A stretch of 64,000 nt of DNA from Kitagawia praeruptora (Eukaryota; Streptophyta; Magnoliopsida; Apiales; Apiaceae): contig CM075348.1 in NCBI GenBank assembly GCA_037693485.1, positions 123,019,609-123,083,608 of the forward strand, read 5' to 3'. Position numbers and translations under genes: made by a program. Below, in pieces: positions 1 to 9,500 of this stretch (position 1 is the stretch's first letter; each line of letters starts with the position of its first letter). Below the pieces are notes generated by a model. That model made no database searches and was not told the origin of the DNA. It was given only the letters and a program-made list of their open reading frames with translations.

Positions 1-289
1 GAAAAACAAAGAGAGAAAGAGGAGAGATAATAGAAAAAGAGTAAGAGAAGAGAGAGTTGTATAGACAATTATAGGAAGACGTGCCCGAGAAAAAGGCAAT
101 TAAGGCATACAGGTGTTAACCATGCAAGCAAGTAGCAAAAACTGACGCACATTACTAATAAATCGGAATAAGAAAATATCATATACTCACAATTAAATCA
201 ATTTAAATCACTTAAACAAATTCACATATTCACATAAGCACAAATTAAGGTAATTAAATCAAATTACAGTAATACTCTTTACCAATCGA
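1..289. other. Copia-1 3' non-coding tail
   Basis: No coding sequence is visible. The first 60 bases are purine-rich on the plus strand, and the rest is AT-rich. The stretch lies downstream of the Copia-1 RNase H relic. It does not resemble the Copia-1 LTR at 21779-22190, so the 3' LTR must lie further left. Confidence 0.5.
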
Positions 290-1572
290 TCAATTAAAGG
301 GTGCACATACCAAGTTCCCTTCGAAGCATGCAAAACCTTTTGCAACATGATCTCGAATAAAATGATGATGAACATCAATATGTTTGGTACGAGAATGCAT
401 GACAGGATTTTTGGAAATATTAATAGCAGAAGTATTATCACAGTAAATTGGAATATTTGAAGATTTTATACCAAAATCTCTCAAGGTTTGCTGCATCCAT
501 AGGATTTGTGCACAGCAGCTACCTGCAGCAATATATTCTCCTTTTGCAGTTGACATTGCAATCGATGTTTGTTTCTTACTATGCCATGCTACTAGACAAT
601 CACCTAAAAATTCACATGCTCAACTAGTGCTTTTACGATCAACTTGAGATCCTATGTAATCAGCATTTGAAAAACCAATTAAATTAAAAGACGGGGAACT
701 GGGACAGAATAGTCCCAAGTCGTCAGTTCTCTTTAAATATTTAAATATTTGCTTTACAGCATTAAGATGAGATTCCTTTGGCGCTGCTTGAAAGCGAGCA
801 CATAAGCAAACACTAAACATGATATCTGGACGAGAAGCAGTAAGATATAACAAAGAACCAATCATACCTCTATATTTGGTAATATCAACAGACTTACCAT
901 TTTCATCCTTAGTGAGTTTGGTGGTGACACTCATTGGAGTCGATTTAGGAGTGACATGCTCTAAATCAAACCTTTTGAGTAGATCCTTAATATACTTATT
1001 CTGATGGATAAAAATACCTGCATTAATCTGGTTAATTTGCAGGCCAAGAAAGAATTATAATTCTCCAATAAGACTCATGTCGAACTCCTTATGCATACAG
1101 TCTGAAAACCATTTGTATAAGGCCTCATCTGAAGCTCCAAACACAATATCATCAACGTATACTTGAACCAATAAAAAATCATTTTTCTTATGAAATATAA
1201 AGAGAGTAGGATCGAGTGTACCATGAATAAAACCTGAGTCAACAAGGAATGTACTGAGTCGATCATACCAACACCTGGGGGACTGTCTAAGACCATAGAT
1301 AGATTTCTTGAGTTTGTATACGTAATGTGGATACTTCTCATGAATAAAACCTGGAGGCTGCTTTACATAGACTTCTTCCTGCAGATATCCATTTAAAAAT
1401 GCGCTTTTGACGTCCATCTGGTAAAGCTTAAAGTTCTTGTATGCTGCAAATGCCATAAGAATACGAATAGCTTCTAGACGAGCTACTGGAGCATAGGTCT
1501 CGTCGTAGTCAATACCCTCCTGTTGATTATAACCTTGAGCCACGAGACGAGCTTTATTTCTGATAATGTTTC
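290..1572 (-). pseudogene. Copia-1 reverse transcriptase and RNase H relic
   Basis: The piece at 1055-1543 translates to the copia RT core: DETYAPVARLEAIR, the MDVKSAFLNG motif, LRQSPRCWYD and the catalytic YVDDI box. The piece at 620-934 carries the RT C-terminus (YRGMIGSLLYLTASRPDI). The piece at 290-556 carries RNase H (EYIAAGSCCAQ, CDNTSAI, SRTKHIDVHHHFIRDHVAKG). The pieces lie in different frames, with a gap of about 120 bases between the first two. After HVAKG the usual RNase H end, including the ADIFTKPL motif, is missing and unrelated residues precede the stop, which suggests an internal deletion. The N-terminal end of the domain lies at 13729 and beyond, on the other side of the Athila insertion. 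Not functional. Confidence 0.9.
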
Positions 1573-3221
1573 TGTTCGCACTTATTCACGCAAGAGAACG
1601 TGGTCAACAAGTAATATAGGATAAATAGGATTCGTTCCCACAGAGACTCAAATTGTTCGTTATGTTCACTTATGCACCAGCTTATGATTTACACTCACTG
1701 CCAAGACAATCACAAATTTGGTTTTGCTTAACTAATGATTAAATATCAACTATGCCAATTACGAGGAAATTACTTAACGATTAACTTATAATAAACAGAC
1801 ATGGGATTTCAATTTCATTTACCACTTCATCTAGAATCTTATGCCCTTTAGCCTAGCATGTGACCGAGTTGATTACTGATTAGATGCACTAAACTGATAC
1901 ACACCAACTTTCGTTGTGCATATACCATCCTACTGATCATCCACAATTGATAGAAGTCAAGTAGTCACCAAATATGTGTAGTTCCTATATGTCTATAGCA
2001 ATTGAACACATACCGGTTAAAAATCAAGCATCCATTAAACCACATAGTCAATGCAAGACGGTTAGAATTGCACCACAAATTTATACATGTTCTTCACATG
2101 CAAAAACCTATGCTAGCATGAATTGTTCTAAACCCTAGATCCACTTTCGCATTCACTAAGATTAAACAAACAATTACAAGTGTTCGCGACTCACTTATAA
2201 CGAGTAAGCATAATCATACTAGACAATCAATACAATCAATCACACACCAAGGCATAAATAACACTCAATTACTAGAATCCATAGAAAAATCCATTAAAAC
2301 CCCATGATAACGAATTAGCCCATAATTGACCTAATTGTCATCATGGGTTCTATGGAAAACATAATTCTAAAATAAGCAAGTAAATATGGAAGAAGAAATA
2401 AGGTTTAGAAATAAATCCCCAAAATAGAAGAGTACAAAGGTTCCAAAGAATAATCCTTGCTTGTCACTAGCTTGGAGAATTTCCTTGAAGAAATGTTCTT
2501 GAAATCTAGATGAAAAGTGTTGATAGTCGCTAAGAAAAACTAAGAACAACCATAGATAATGTTTTTAGGTCTCCAATAATACATATAAAGATGCCCTAAT
2601 AAAAATAGGCCCAAAACCATCTTGACCCGGTATAAGGCAACAGAATTCTGCCCAAAATCACCACACAGCGCCATGGCGCCTCATCTCGCGCCACTGCGCC
2701 TAGACCAAGCGCAACAGCGCTCCACAACTGCGCAACAGCGCTAGCCAACCCCTGGAACACACCCCCTCGAGCGCCATAGCTCCTCGCGCGCGCGCTACTG
2801 CGTCTCTTCTCGCACAAGCCCCGCGCAGCTGCGCCCAAAACCCCGTGCAACGGTGCTCGAATGCTCCTGGCTTCCATCCGCGCGCGCAATGGCGCCCAAC
2901 ACCTGCGCAATGGCGCCCAACGGCTCCTGAAATGTCTAAGCTGCATGCTGTTGCCCTCCTGGACCTCTCCTTTTAATTTTGCTTTAGCTCTCCCACTTAG
3001 CAACAATCATTCCACAATTCTTGCACTTTGAATCACTTTTCTTCACACATCTAAAAATTCATTTCACACCACCCAAATCACCATTTTAGCACCATAATAA
3101 CTTCATGACACAACCTACACAATTTACACAAAAACGTATCAAATGACAACGAAACTTGAGAACATGCAAACGATTAAAGTCCAAACGGAAGGTAAATAGT
3201 GGATATAAAATCCACTTATCA
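1573..3221 (-). repeat. Athila 3' LTR
   Basis: 1649 bp. In sense orientation it begins TGATAAGTGGATTTTATATC and ends GTGCGAACA. A 7-bp inverted repeat (AGTGGAT / ATCCACT, 5-nt loop) lies at 3199-3217, close to the sense start. It differs from the 5' LTR by one A in a short run near 2410, one C/G change and five C/T or G/A changes, all inside the GC-rich block at 2664-2940. The 136-codon open frame at 2596-3006 appears to be a by-product of this GC-rich block. Confidence 0.95.
2664..2945. repeat. GCGC-palindrome array in the Athila 3' LTR (also at 13166-13445 in the 5' LTR)
   Basis: A GC-rich island in an otherwise AT-rich LTR. It is built from many spaced GCGC units of the form GCGC-N4/5-GCGC, such as GCGCAACAGCGCT, GCGCCATGGCGCC and GCGCAATGGCGCC, interspersed with the word GCTCCTGG. 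Similar units recur in the pol-env spacer at 6246-6415. The role is unknown. The form suggests repeated binding sites or RNA hairpins. CpG density makes it a likely methylation target. Confidence 0.75.
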
Positions 3222-3828
3222 AACCGTTGCTTGTCCTCAAGCAATGCAAACTCAGCTTAAAATGATGAATGAATGCAACTAATAACTACATGTCATGATA
3301 ATGCGAAAATGTCCTAATGCAATGATCCCACACAAATGATCTGAAACCAACTCAACACGCAAACGTCTCAACGAATGCAACAACTCCAAACAGAGCTCGA
3401 CTAAGCCCCGTATACTAACAATACATGCTTGGAAACGTGGTGTGTGCATTTCTCACTAGATATACTCTCAAAACTAGATCAAAGGCATAACCAATTCTTC
3501 GCCATGACAATCACATGTTTATAAACAGAATAGACTTTAGACACTCCATGACTCAAAGACACCGCCATCATCATTTAAGGTAGACAAGGACTCATGCTTT
3601 ACTACATAAAACATCACAAAACACAAAACACACATGCTTTTGACTGTGCAATGGGTGAGACCCCTAAAGGCTTATACAATAGCACCCTTGTAGCGAGCGT
3701 TAGGTTAGTGGATCCCAGACCGGAAAAGTCTTAGGTCACTAGGCATAAAAACCCCTCAAACTTACTTGCTCGAGTACTAAAGAGCTCACCCTAGCCAATT
3801 AGCATACACACACTCTCACAATCCCTCA

Positions 3829-3932
3829 TTTTTTTTTATTCTCACAACTTTTTTTTTTCTATTTCTTCTCTTTTTTTTTCTTTTCTTTTTTTCTTTTGAC
3901 TCTTTTTCTTGCCTTTTCTTTTTTTTTTTTCA
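3829..3932 (-). repeat. Long polypurine (A/G) tract, sense strand
   Basis: About 100 bases that are nearly all T and C on the plus strand, so A and G on the element's sense strand, with a few interruptions. A shorter version (61804-61831) lies at the matching place in element D. It could be a purine-rich priming or packaging signal, or simple-sequence expansion. Confidence 0.6.
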
Positions 3933-4334
3933 CATGGGTGCACTGTCTCACCCCCTAGACTACTCATATCAAATATGAGCCGGCTACTAGCCATTTGACG
4001 CCTAGCCATTATTACACTACGACACGACACTTAGCATGAAATCCCTGTTTTCCCCCAAACTTATACTTAAGTGCTCCTACGCCATCAAGGGAATAACGAA
4101 AATTCTAGATATAAATAGGTGATTAAATCTCAACAACCAAACAAGGTATGACTCGATCTAGCCCCAGAGCAAACAGTGAGACCGTGAAAAGATTGTGTTC
4201 CCGACACATGCAAGTCAATTTCATAAGTACTTAAATCAACCCTCTATTCATTGTCATCACACCCAAATTAACGTCGACCTATCGAGCCAGAAACAGACAC
4301 TCAAGTGGAATCATATGAAATGCATGAAATGCAT

Positions 4335-4420
4335 GAACAACATGATATTACAATCCTAATTAAAGCTATATGACATTGAACAACATGATATTACAATCCT
4401 AATTAAAGCTATATGACATG
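4335..4420. repeat. 43-bp direct tandem duplication in the Athila 3' region
   Basis: Two adjacent copies (4335-4377 and 4378-4420) of a segment starting GAACAACATGATATTACAAT, differing only near the end. This fits polymerase slippage during reverse transcription or replication. No function is implied. Confidence 0.8.
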
Positions 4421-4568
4421 GCATCCTAAATGCAATCTAAATGGCATGGCAAAACTAAATGAATATGCACAAATATATGAATATGCAAAACTAAATGCAA
4501 AAATACTAACATGAATATGCATGAATATGCAACTATATGCAATGCAATGACTCTTGATACCCTAAAAT

Positions 4569-4605
4569 CACCCCCAAACTTAAAAATTTCAATGTCCTCA
4601 TTGAA
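4569..4605 (-). promoter_or_regulatory. Conserved hairpin and purine tract downstream of the Athila env-like ORF
   Basis: In sense orientation a 7-bp stem (TTCAATG / CATTGAA, loop AGGA; 4588-4605) is followed by TTTTTAAGTTTGGGGGTGA (4569-4587). Element D has the same block at 60941-60980 with an extra base pair and a changed loop base. The G-rich tract resembles a plus-strand primer (internal polypurine tract), but that role is inferred. Confidence 0.6.
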
Positions 4606-4636
4606 GGTAAAATTAAAGGGTACAAGAGATACTCCC

Positions 4637-5812
4637 CTAGTCGTCGGCATCGTCACCCTCCTCGGGTGGTGTGTCTGGTGGTGGATAAACGTGGTGCGCT
4701 CCGAAGATAGGCCATGTGACCTGAAAACCCTGCTGCTGGTATACTCCATCCAATGACTGAGTCAAGTCTGTAGCAAATCTGTGTAACATGGCATTCGTAG
4801 TATCCTGACGCCTCAACATGCGTCTGAACTGAGCATCACTGAAAACCACAATACCCTGACTCGTCTGTGCCTGAGAAGGTCCCGCTCTGTCTAGGTGTGG
4901 CTGTGGAGGTACTTTCTCAACCGGAGGTGGAGCACCACCCCCCTCAAAAATCTCAACATAACCAAGACCCCTCGGGTGAGGAACACCACCCGACCACTCC
5001 GCCATCTTATTAATAGCCGCGTGCTTGATAGAACCCCTCGGCCTGAGCAGCGTCTCATCACTATGCCTACGAACACCCACATGAACACACAACTCTGCAA
5101 TAATGACTGCATATGGGATCCCGCCTGTCGTACCACCCTTCAAGAACTTCAAGATATTCTGATAGACTAGTTCCCCGAGATCAATATACTTCCCGTTCAA
5201 AATACCCCACAAAATGATGGCACGATCAACATTAACCTCAGTAACATGGGTAGTAGGCATTACACGAGCACAAATAAACAAGAACCAAGCTCGGGCATAC
5301 CTCGTCAAAGCAGCTGCCGGAAAAGTACTCGGCGTGGTAGAACCTGCCTTATACTTCCAAACCGTACCCGGGATACACATCCCCGCCATGATAACATCTA
5401 GGTCAACATCATCCCTAGTTTTCTGCCCCCAATCCTCAACATTCCTAGGCTTCGGTGATTGAGACAAAACACGCCGGATATACCCAGGCTTATAAGCAAC
5501 TGCCTGCCCCCTAACCATAGTGATTCCATTCTTGTCATCCTTGGCATTGGCATAAAATTCCCTAACAATGCTCAAGGGAACTACCACAGGCTTAGCACAA
5601 AACATCACCCAACCTAACTCCCTCACCATATCTCTCAATTCACCATCCTCACTCGAAGGCTCAAAACCCCTCTCCTGAACAACAGCTTTTCTCAATAAAT
5701 TTTCGAATTCCTCTTGAGCCGCCTTAGAAACAAATTTATCCACATCATAATTCGGCTCCACCTCCTCATCCGAACTACTACTACTCGGCACACGTACTCT
5801 TTTAGGAGCCAT
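4637..5812 (-). CDS. Athila env-position ORF (putative plant transposon protein domain)
   Basis: An open frame of 391 codons lies between gag-pol and the 3' LTR, where Athila elements carry their env-like gene. I choose the ATG at 5812 (MAPKRVRVPSSSSSDEEVEP). An upstream in-frame ATG at 5899 would add 29 residues rich in Cys and Trp that do not look like the family start. The N-terminus is Ser/Glu-rich. Then comes a conserved core with VREFYANAKD and VRGQAVAYKPGYIRRVL, the pattern I associate with the Pfam 'putative plant transposon protein domain' family. The C-terminus is Pro-rich and ends in an acidic tail. I see no clear signal peptide, transmembrane anchor or fusion peptide, so calling it a true envelope protein is not supported. 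The hairpin blocks at 4569-4605 and 6452-6503 flank it. Function unknown. Confidence 0.75.
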   Translation of the reverse strand: MAPKRVRVPSSSSSDEEVEPNYDVDKFVSKAAQEEFENLLRKAVVQERGFEPSSEDGELRDMVRELGWVMFCAKPVVVPLSIVREFYANAKDDKNGITMVRGQAVAYKPGYIRRVLSQSPKPRNVEDWGQKTRDDVDLDVIMAGMCIPGTVWKYKAGSTTPSTFPAAALTRYARAWFLFICARVMPTTHVTEVNVDRAIILWGILNGKYIDLGELVYQNILKFLKGGTTGGIPYAVIIAELCVHVGVRRHSDETLLRPRGSIKHAAINKMAEWSGGVPHPRGLGYVEIFEGGGAPPPVEKVPPQPHLDRAGPSQAQTSQGIVVFSDAQFRRMLRRQDTTNAMLHRFATDLTQSLDGVYQQQGFQVTWPIFGAHHVYPPPDTPPEEGDDADD

Positions 5813-6245
5813 ACCACTCTTTGAACAACACAATGTCAACAAACACCCAAAAATCCACAATATATCTCCACACACAATATCCCAATTCCAACAATTCAAT
5901 TCACTAAATAATTAAATTAAGAGAGAATATTACCACTTGAATTGAAGATGAGAACCTTGAAAGCACTCCCCCAAACTTGAATTAGAGAAATCTTGAAGCT
6001 TGTATGGAAGTTGAATGATTTGGAATAAAGAGGGGATTTGTGTGTATAGGTGATTACGTATAGATAATTAGTGGAATAGGATTTTAGATGGGTTTGGAAG
6101 ATGTAGGAATTGAATTGAAGAAAGGGGATGAGGTATAGATTTTGGGTAGAGAAAATTTTAGGTTTAGAAGTATAAGAGATGTGGGATGTATGTATTGTTC
6201 GGCTGGTTATTTTGTTACAACAGGTTTTCTATATATTTTTTTTTT

Positions 6246-6415
6246 ATACAAGGGAACGCTATAGCGCTTGAGGAAGGCGCCATAGCGCGTTAAAGCTCCT
6301 GGAACAGCCTTGGCTGAGCGCTCTTGCGCATGAGAGTAGCGCAGCTGCGCGGTTTGTCTCCTGGAAAGAAAGTAGCACCAGGCGCTGTTGCGCTATAGAG
6401 GCGCTGCTGCGCTTG
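6246..6415. repeat. GCGC-palindrome array in the Athila pol-env spacer
   Basis: Repeated GCGC units such as GGCGCCATAGCGC, GAGCGCTCTTGCGC, GCGCAGCTGCGC, GGCGCTGTTGCGC and GGCGCTGCTGCGC, with the accessory word GCTCCTGG. The vocabulary is the same as in the LTR array at 2664-2945, although the two regions are not aligned duplicates. Units occur in both orientations relative to the LTR. Confidence 0.7.
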
Positions 6416-6451
6416 GAAACCCCTGCTTTTTTTTTTTCAAAGAATACACCA

Positions 6452-6503
6452 AACGCGTGGGTTGCCTCCCACGAAGCGCTTCTTTTACGTCAGTAGCTTG
6501 ACG
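6452..6503 (-). promoter_or_regulatory. Conserved post-pol hairpin block (GGGAGGCAACCC)
   Basis: Fourteen bases after the gag-pol stop, the sense strand carries GACGTAAAAGAAGCGCTT followed by CGTGGG-AGGCAA-CCCACG, a 6-bp stem with a 6-nt loop. The same block lies at 60846-60896 in element D, where the stem is kept with G-U pairs. Sequences of the GGGAGGCAACCC type are recurrent after pol in Athila/Tat elements. Candidate RNA structure; role unknown. Confidence 0.6.
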
Positions 6504-6516
6504 TGACTTCCATGAT

Positions 6517-9500
6517 TTACTTAGTAATTGCAAGAACCGCGGTTTCAGCCCCACGATTCGATACCTCACCAAAGTACGGTTTCAATCTCTGACCATTGAC
6601 TTTGAATGACTGATCAGGTGATTTCTCAAAAATCTCAACCGCTCCATGCGGAAACACGGTTTTTACAACAAAGGGCCCTGACCATCTCGATTTTAGCTTT
6701 CCTGGAAATAGACGAAGGCGAGAATTAAGTAACAACACGGGTTGTCCAGGAACAAATACCTTGTTGACTAAACGACGATCATGCCATCTCTTCACTTTTT
6801 CTTTGTAGAGTTTATTGTTCTCGTATGCTTGCAAGCGAAACTCGTCCATCTCATGGAGTTGCACCATTCTCTTCTCACCCGCGGCTGTAAGATCAAAATT
6901 TAGCTTCTTCAAAGCCCAACAAGCCTTGTGCTCCAATTCCGCCGGCAAATGACAAGCTTTCCCGTAGACAAGCTGATACGGTGACATTCCCAAAGGTGTT
7001 TTATATGCCGTTCGATAAGCCCAGGTGGCTTCATCGAGTTTCAGAGACCAATCCTTTCTCGAAGGACTCACCACCTTTTCTAGAATATGCTTGATTTCCC
7101 GATTAGACACTTCAGCTTGGCCATTGGTCTGAGGATGATATGCTGTAGCTACCCGATGATTGATATTGTATCTGGCCATAAGATTAGTGAACTTGCGATT
7201 GCAAAAATGAGTGCCTTCATCACTGATAATGACTCGAGGAGTACCAAATCTGGTGAAGATGTTCTTCTGAAGGAAATTAAGCACGACTTGGGCATCATTT
7301 GTCGGAAGTGCTTTGACCTCAACCCATTTAGAGACGTAATCAACTGCTAGCAAGATATATTGATTGTTGCATGAAGAGATAAAGGGTCCCATGAAGTCAA
7401 TTCCCCAAACATCGAAAATTTCCACTTCGAACATTACATTAAGGGGCATCTCATCCCTCCTCGATATGTTACCAACACGCTGACAACGATCACATCTTAA
7501 GACGTTCTGATGAGCATCCTTAAAAAGAGAAGGCCAATAGAACCCCGCTTGAAGAATCCGAGTAGCAGTCTTTTCACCTCCATAGTGGCCCCCATATGTC
7601 GTGGCGTGATAATCCCTCAGAATAGCCTCTGTTTTACTATACGGCACACATCTTCTAAGAATCTGATCAGCTCCCTGTTTAAATAGATATGGTTCGTCCC
7701 AACGATACCATTTAACTTCATGCAAGAACTTCTTCCTTTGTGCATACGAAAATTCGGATGGAATAACTTGACTAACCAGAAAGTTCACAATGTCTGCGTA
7801 CCATGGCTCCTCTTCTTGCACCCTAAACAATTGCTCATCCGGGAAGAATTCATTAATGATGGTACCGTCTCGAGAGGATTTACCAAAGTCCTCCAGACGA
7901 GAAAGATGGTCAGCTACTTGATTCTCTGTCCCTTTCCTGTCCTTAATCTCCACATCAAATTCTTGTAACAAAAGTACCCAACGAATTAAACGAGGTTTGG
8001 AGTCCTTTTTAGAGAGCAGATATCTAATAGCCGCGTGATCCGTGTACACCATTACCTTTGTACCTAGCAAGTAAGAACGAAATTTTTCGAAACCATAGAC
8101 TATGGCCAACAGCTCCTTTTCAGTAGTAGTGTAGTTCAACTGAGCATCATTAAGAGTCTTGCTTGCATAATAGATCACATGAAACACTTTGTCTTTCTTT
8201 TGACCGAGAACAGCCCCCACTGCATAATCGCTAGCATCGCACATCATAGCGAAAGGTTCACTCCAATCGGGAGCAATGATCACTGGTGTTGAAACCAATT
8301 TCTTTTTCAGAGTCTCGAAAGCGGTCAAACATTCTTCATCAAATTTAAAAGGAACATCCTTTTCCAAGAGCTTACACAACGGTTTGGAGATTTTTGAGAA
8401 GTCTTTGATAAAACGCCTGTAGAAACCTGCGTGACCAAGGAAACTGCGAATCCCTCTCACTGAATTAGGTGGTGGAAGATTTTCAATTGTCTCTATTTTT
8501 GCCCTGTCCACCTCTAGACCTCTCCGTGACACCTTGTGCCCAAGAATAGTTCCCTCTTGAACCATGAAGTGGCATTTCTCCCAGTTAAGCACTAGATTAG
8601 TCTCCACACATCTTTTCAGAACCGCACCCAGATTTTTCAAACATTCATCGAAAGAAAGACCGATTACAGAAAAGTCATCCATGAAAACTTCTACGGTCTT
8701 GCCAATCATGTCTGAAAAGATAGCCATCATACACCTTTGAAAAGTGGCAGGTGCACCACACAAACCAAAAGAGACTCGCCGAAAAGCAAATGTACCAAAT
8801 GGACATGTGAAAGTCGTCTTCTCCTGATCTTCAGGGGCAATACAGATTTGATTATACCCAGAATATCCATCCAATAGGCAATAGTACTCCTGACCTGCAA
8901 GTCTGTCCAGCATCTGATCGATAAAGGGCAAAGGAAAATGATCCTTCCTAGTGGCCTTGTTCAATTTCCGGTAGTCCATACAGATTCTCCAACCAGTGAC
9001 CGTGCGAGTAGAGATAAGTTCATTCTTCTCATTGGTGATTACCGTCATGCCACCTTTCTTCGTCACACATTGAACTGGGCTTACCCATGAACTATCAGAA
9101 ATGGGATAGATAATCCCTGCATCCAACCATTTGATGATTTCTTTCTTCACAACTTCTTTCATGATCGGATTTAGACGTCTCTGATGTTCCACTGTTGGTT
9201 TACTCCCTTCTTCTAACGGAATTTTATGTTGACAGTAAGCTGGACTTATCCCCTTGATGTCTGCTATGGTCCATCCAATAGCTGATTTGAATTCTCTAAG
9301 AACTCTCAAGAGCTTGTCTTCCTCAGAATCTGACAAGTTAGCAGCAATAATCACAGGTAAAGTAGATGACTCACCAAGAGAAGCATACCTTAAGTGATCA
9401 GGTAGTGGTTTGAGCTCTAGAGTTGGAGCTTCTTCAATGGATGGTTTCAATCGCTGATGTGACCCCTTCAATTCAGATAGACCTAAAGATTCCACTGGTC

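Larger units (their letters stand above)
3222..4568 (-). other. Athila 3' non-coding region between the env-like ORF and the 3' LTR
   Basis: No credible ORF. Immediately inside the 3' LTR the sense strand reads GAGGACAAGCAACGGTTT, a sequence of the kind found before the 3' LTR in this lineage and probably marking the plus-strand priming zone. The region also holds a long A/G tract (3829-3932), a 43-bp tandem duplication (4335-4420) and short ATGAATATGCA repeats (4450-4530). Confidence 0.6.
5813..6516 (-). other. Athila pol-env spacer
   Basis: About 700 non-coding bases. In sense order after the pol stop come a conserved hairpin block (6452-6503), the GCGC array (6246-6415), a TATA-like run (sense TATATAGAAAACC near 6220-6232) and about 400 AT-rich bases up to the env-position ATG. 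The order of array then TATA-like sequence is also seen in the LTR (array 13166-13445, TATA-like run near 13078-13096). This makes an internal promoter for the downstream ORF plausible but unproven. Confidence 0.55.

Noticed and set aside
2596..3006. 136-codon open frame (MLLSGRAKAKLKG) in both Athila LTRs
   Set aside because: It follows the GC-rich repeat block, has a repeat-derived Arg/Ala-rich composition, and is duplicated only because the LTR is. Three amino-acid differences arise from CpG changes, with no sign of constraint.
4637..5812. Calling the Athila third ORF a true envelope glycoprotein
   Set aside because: No signal peptide, membrane anchor or glycoprotein-like Cys pattern is visible; only its position is env-like.
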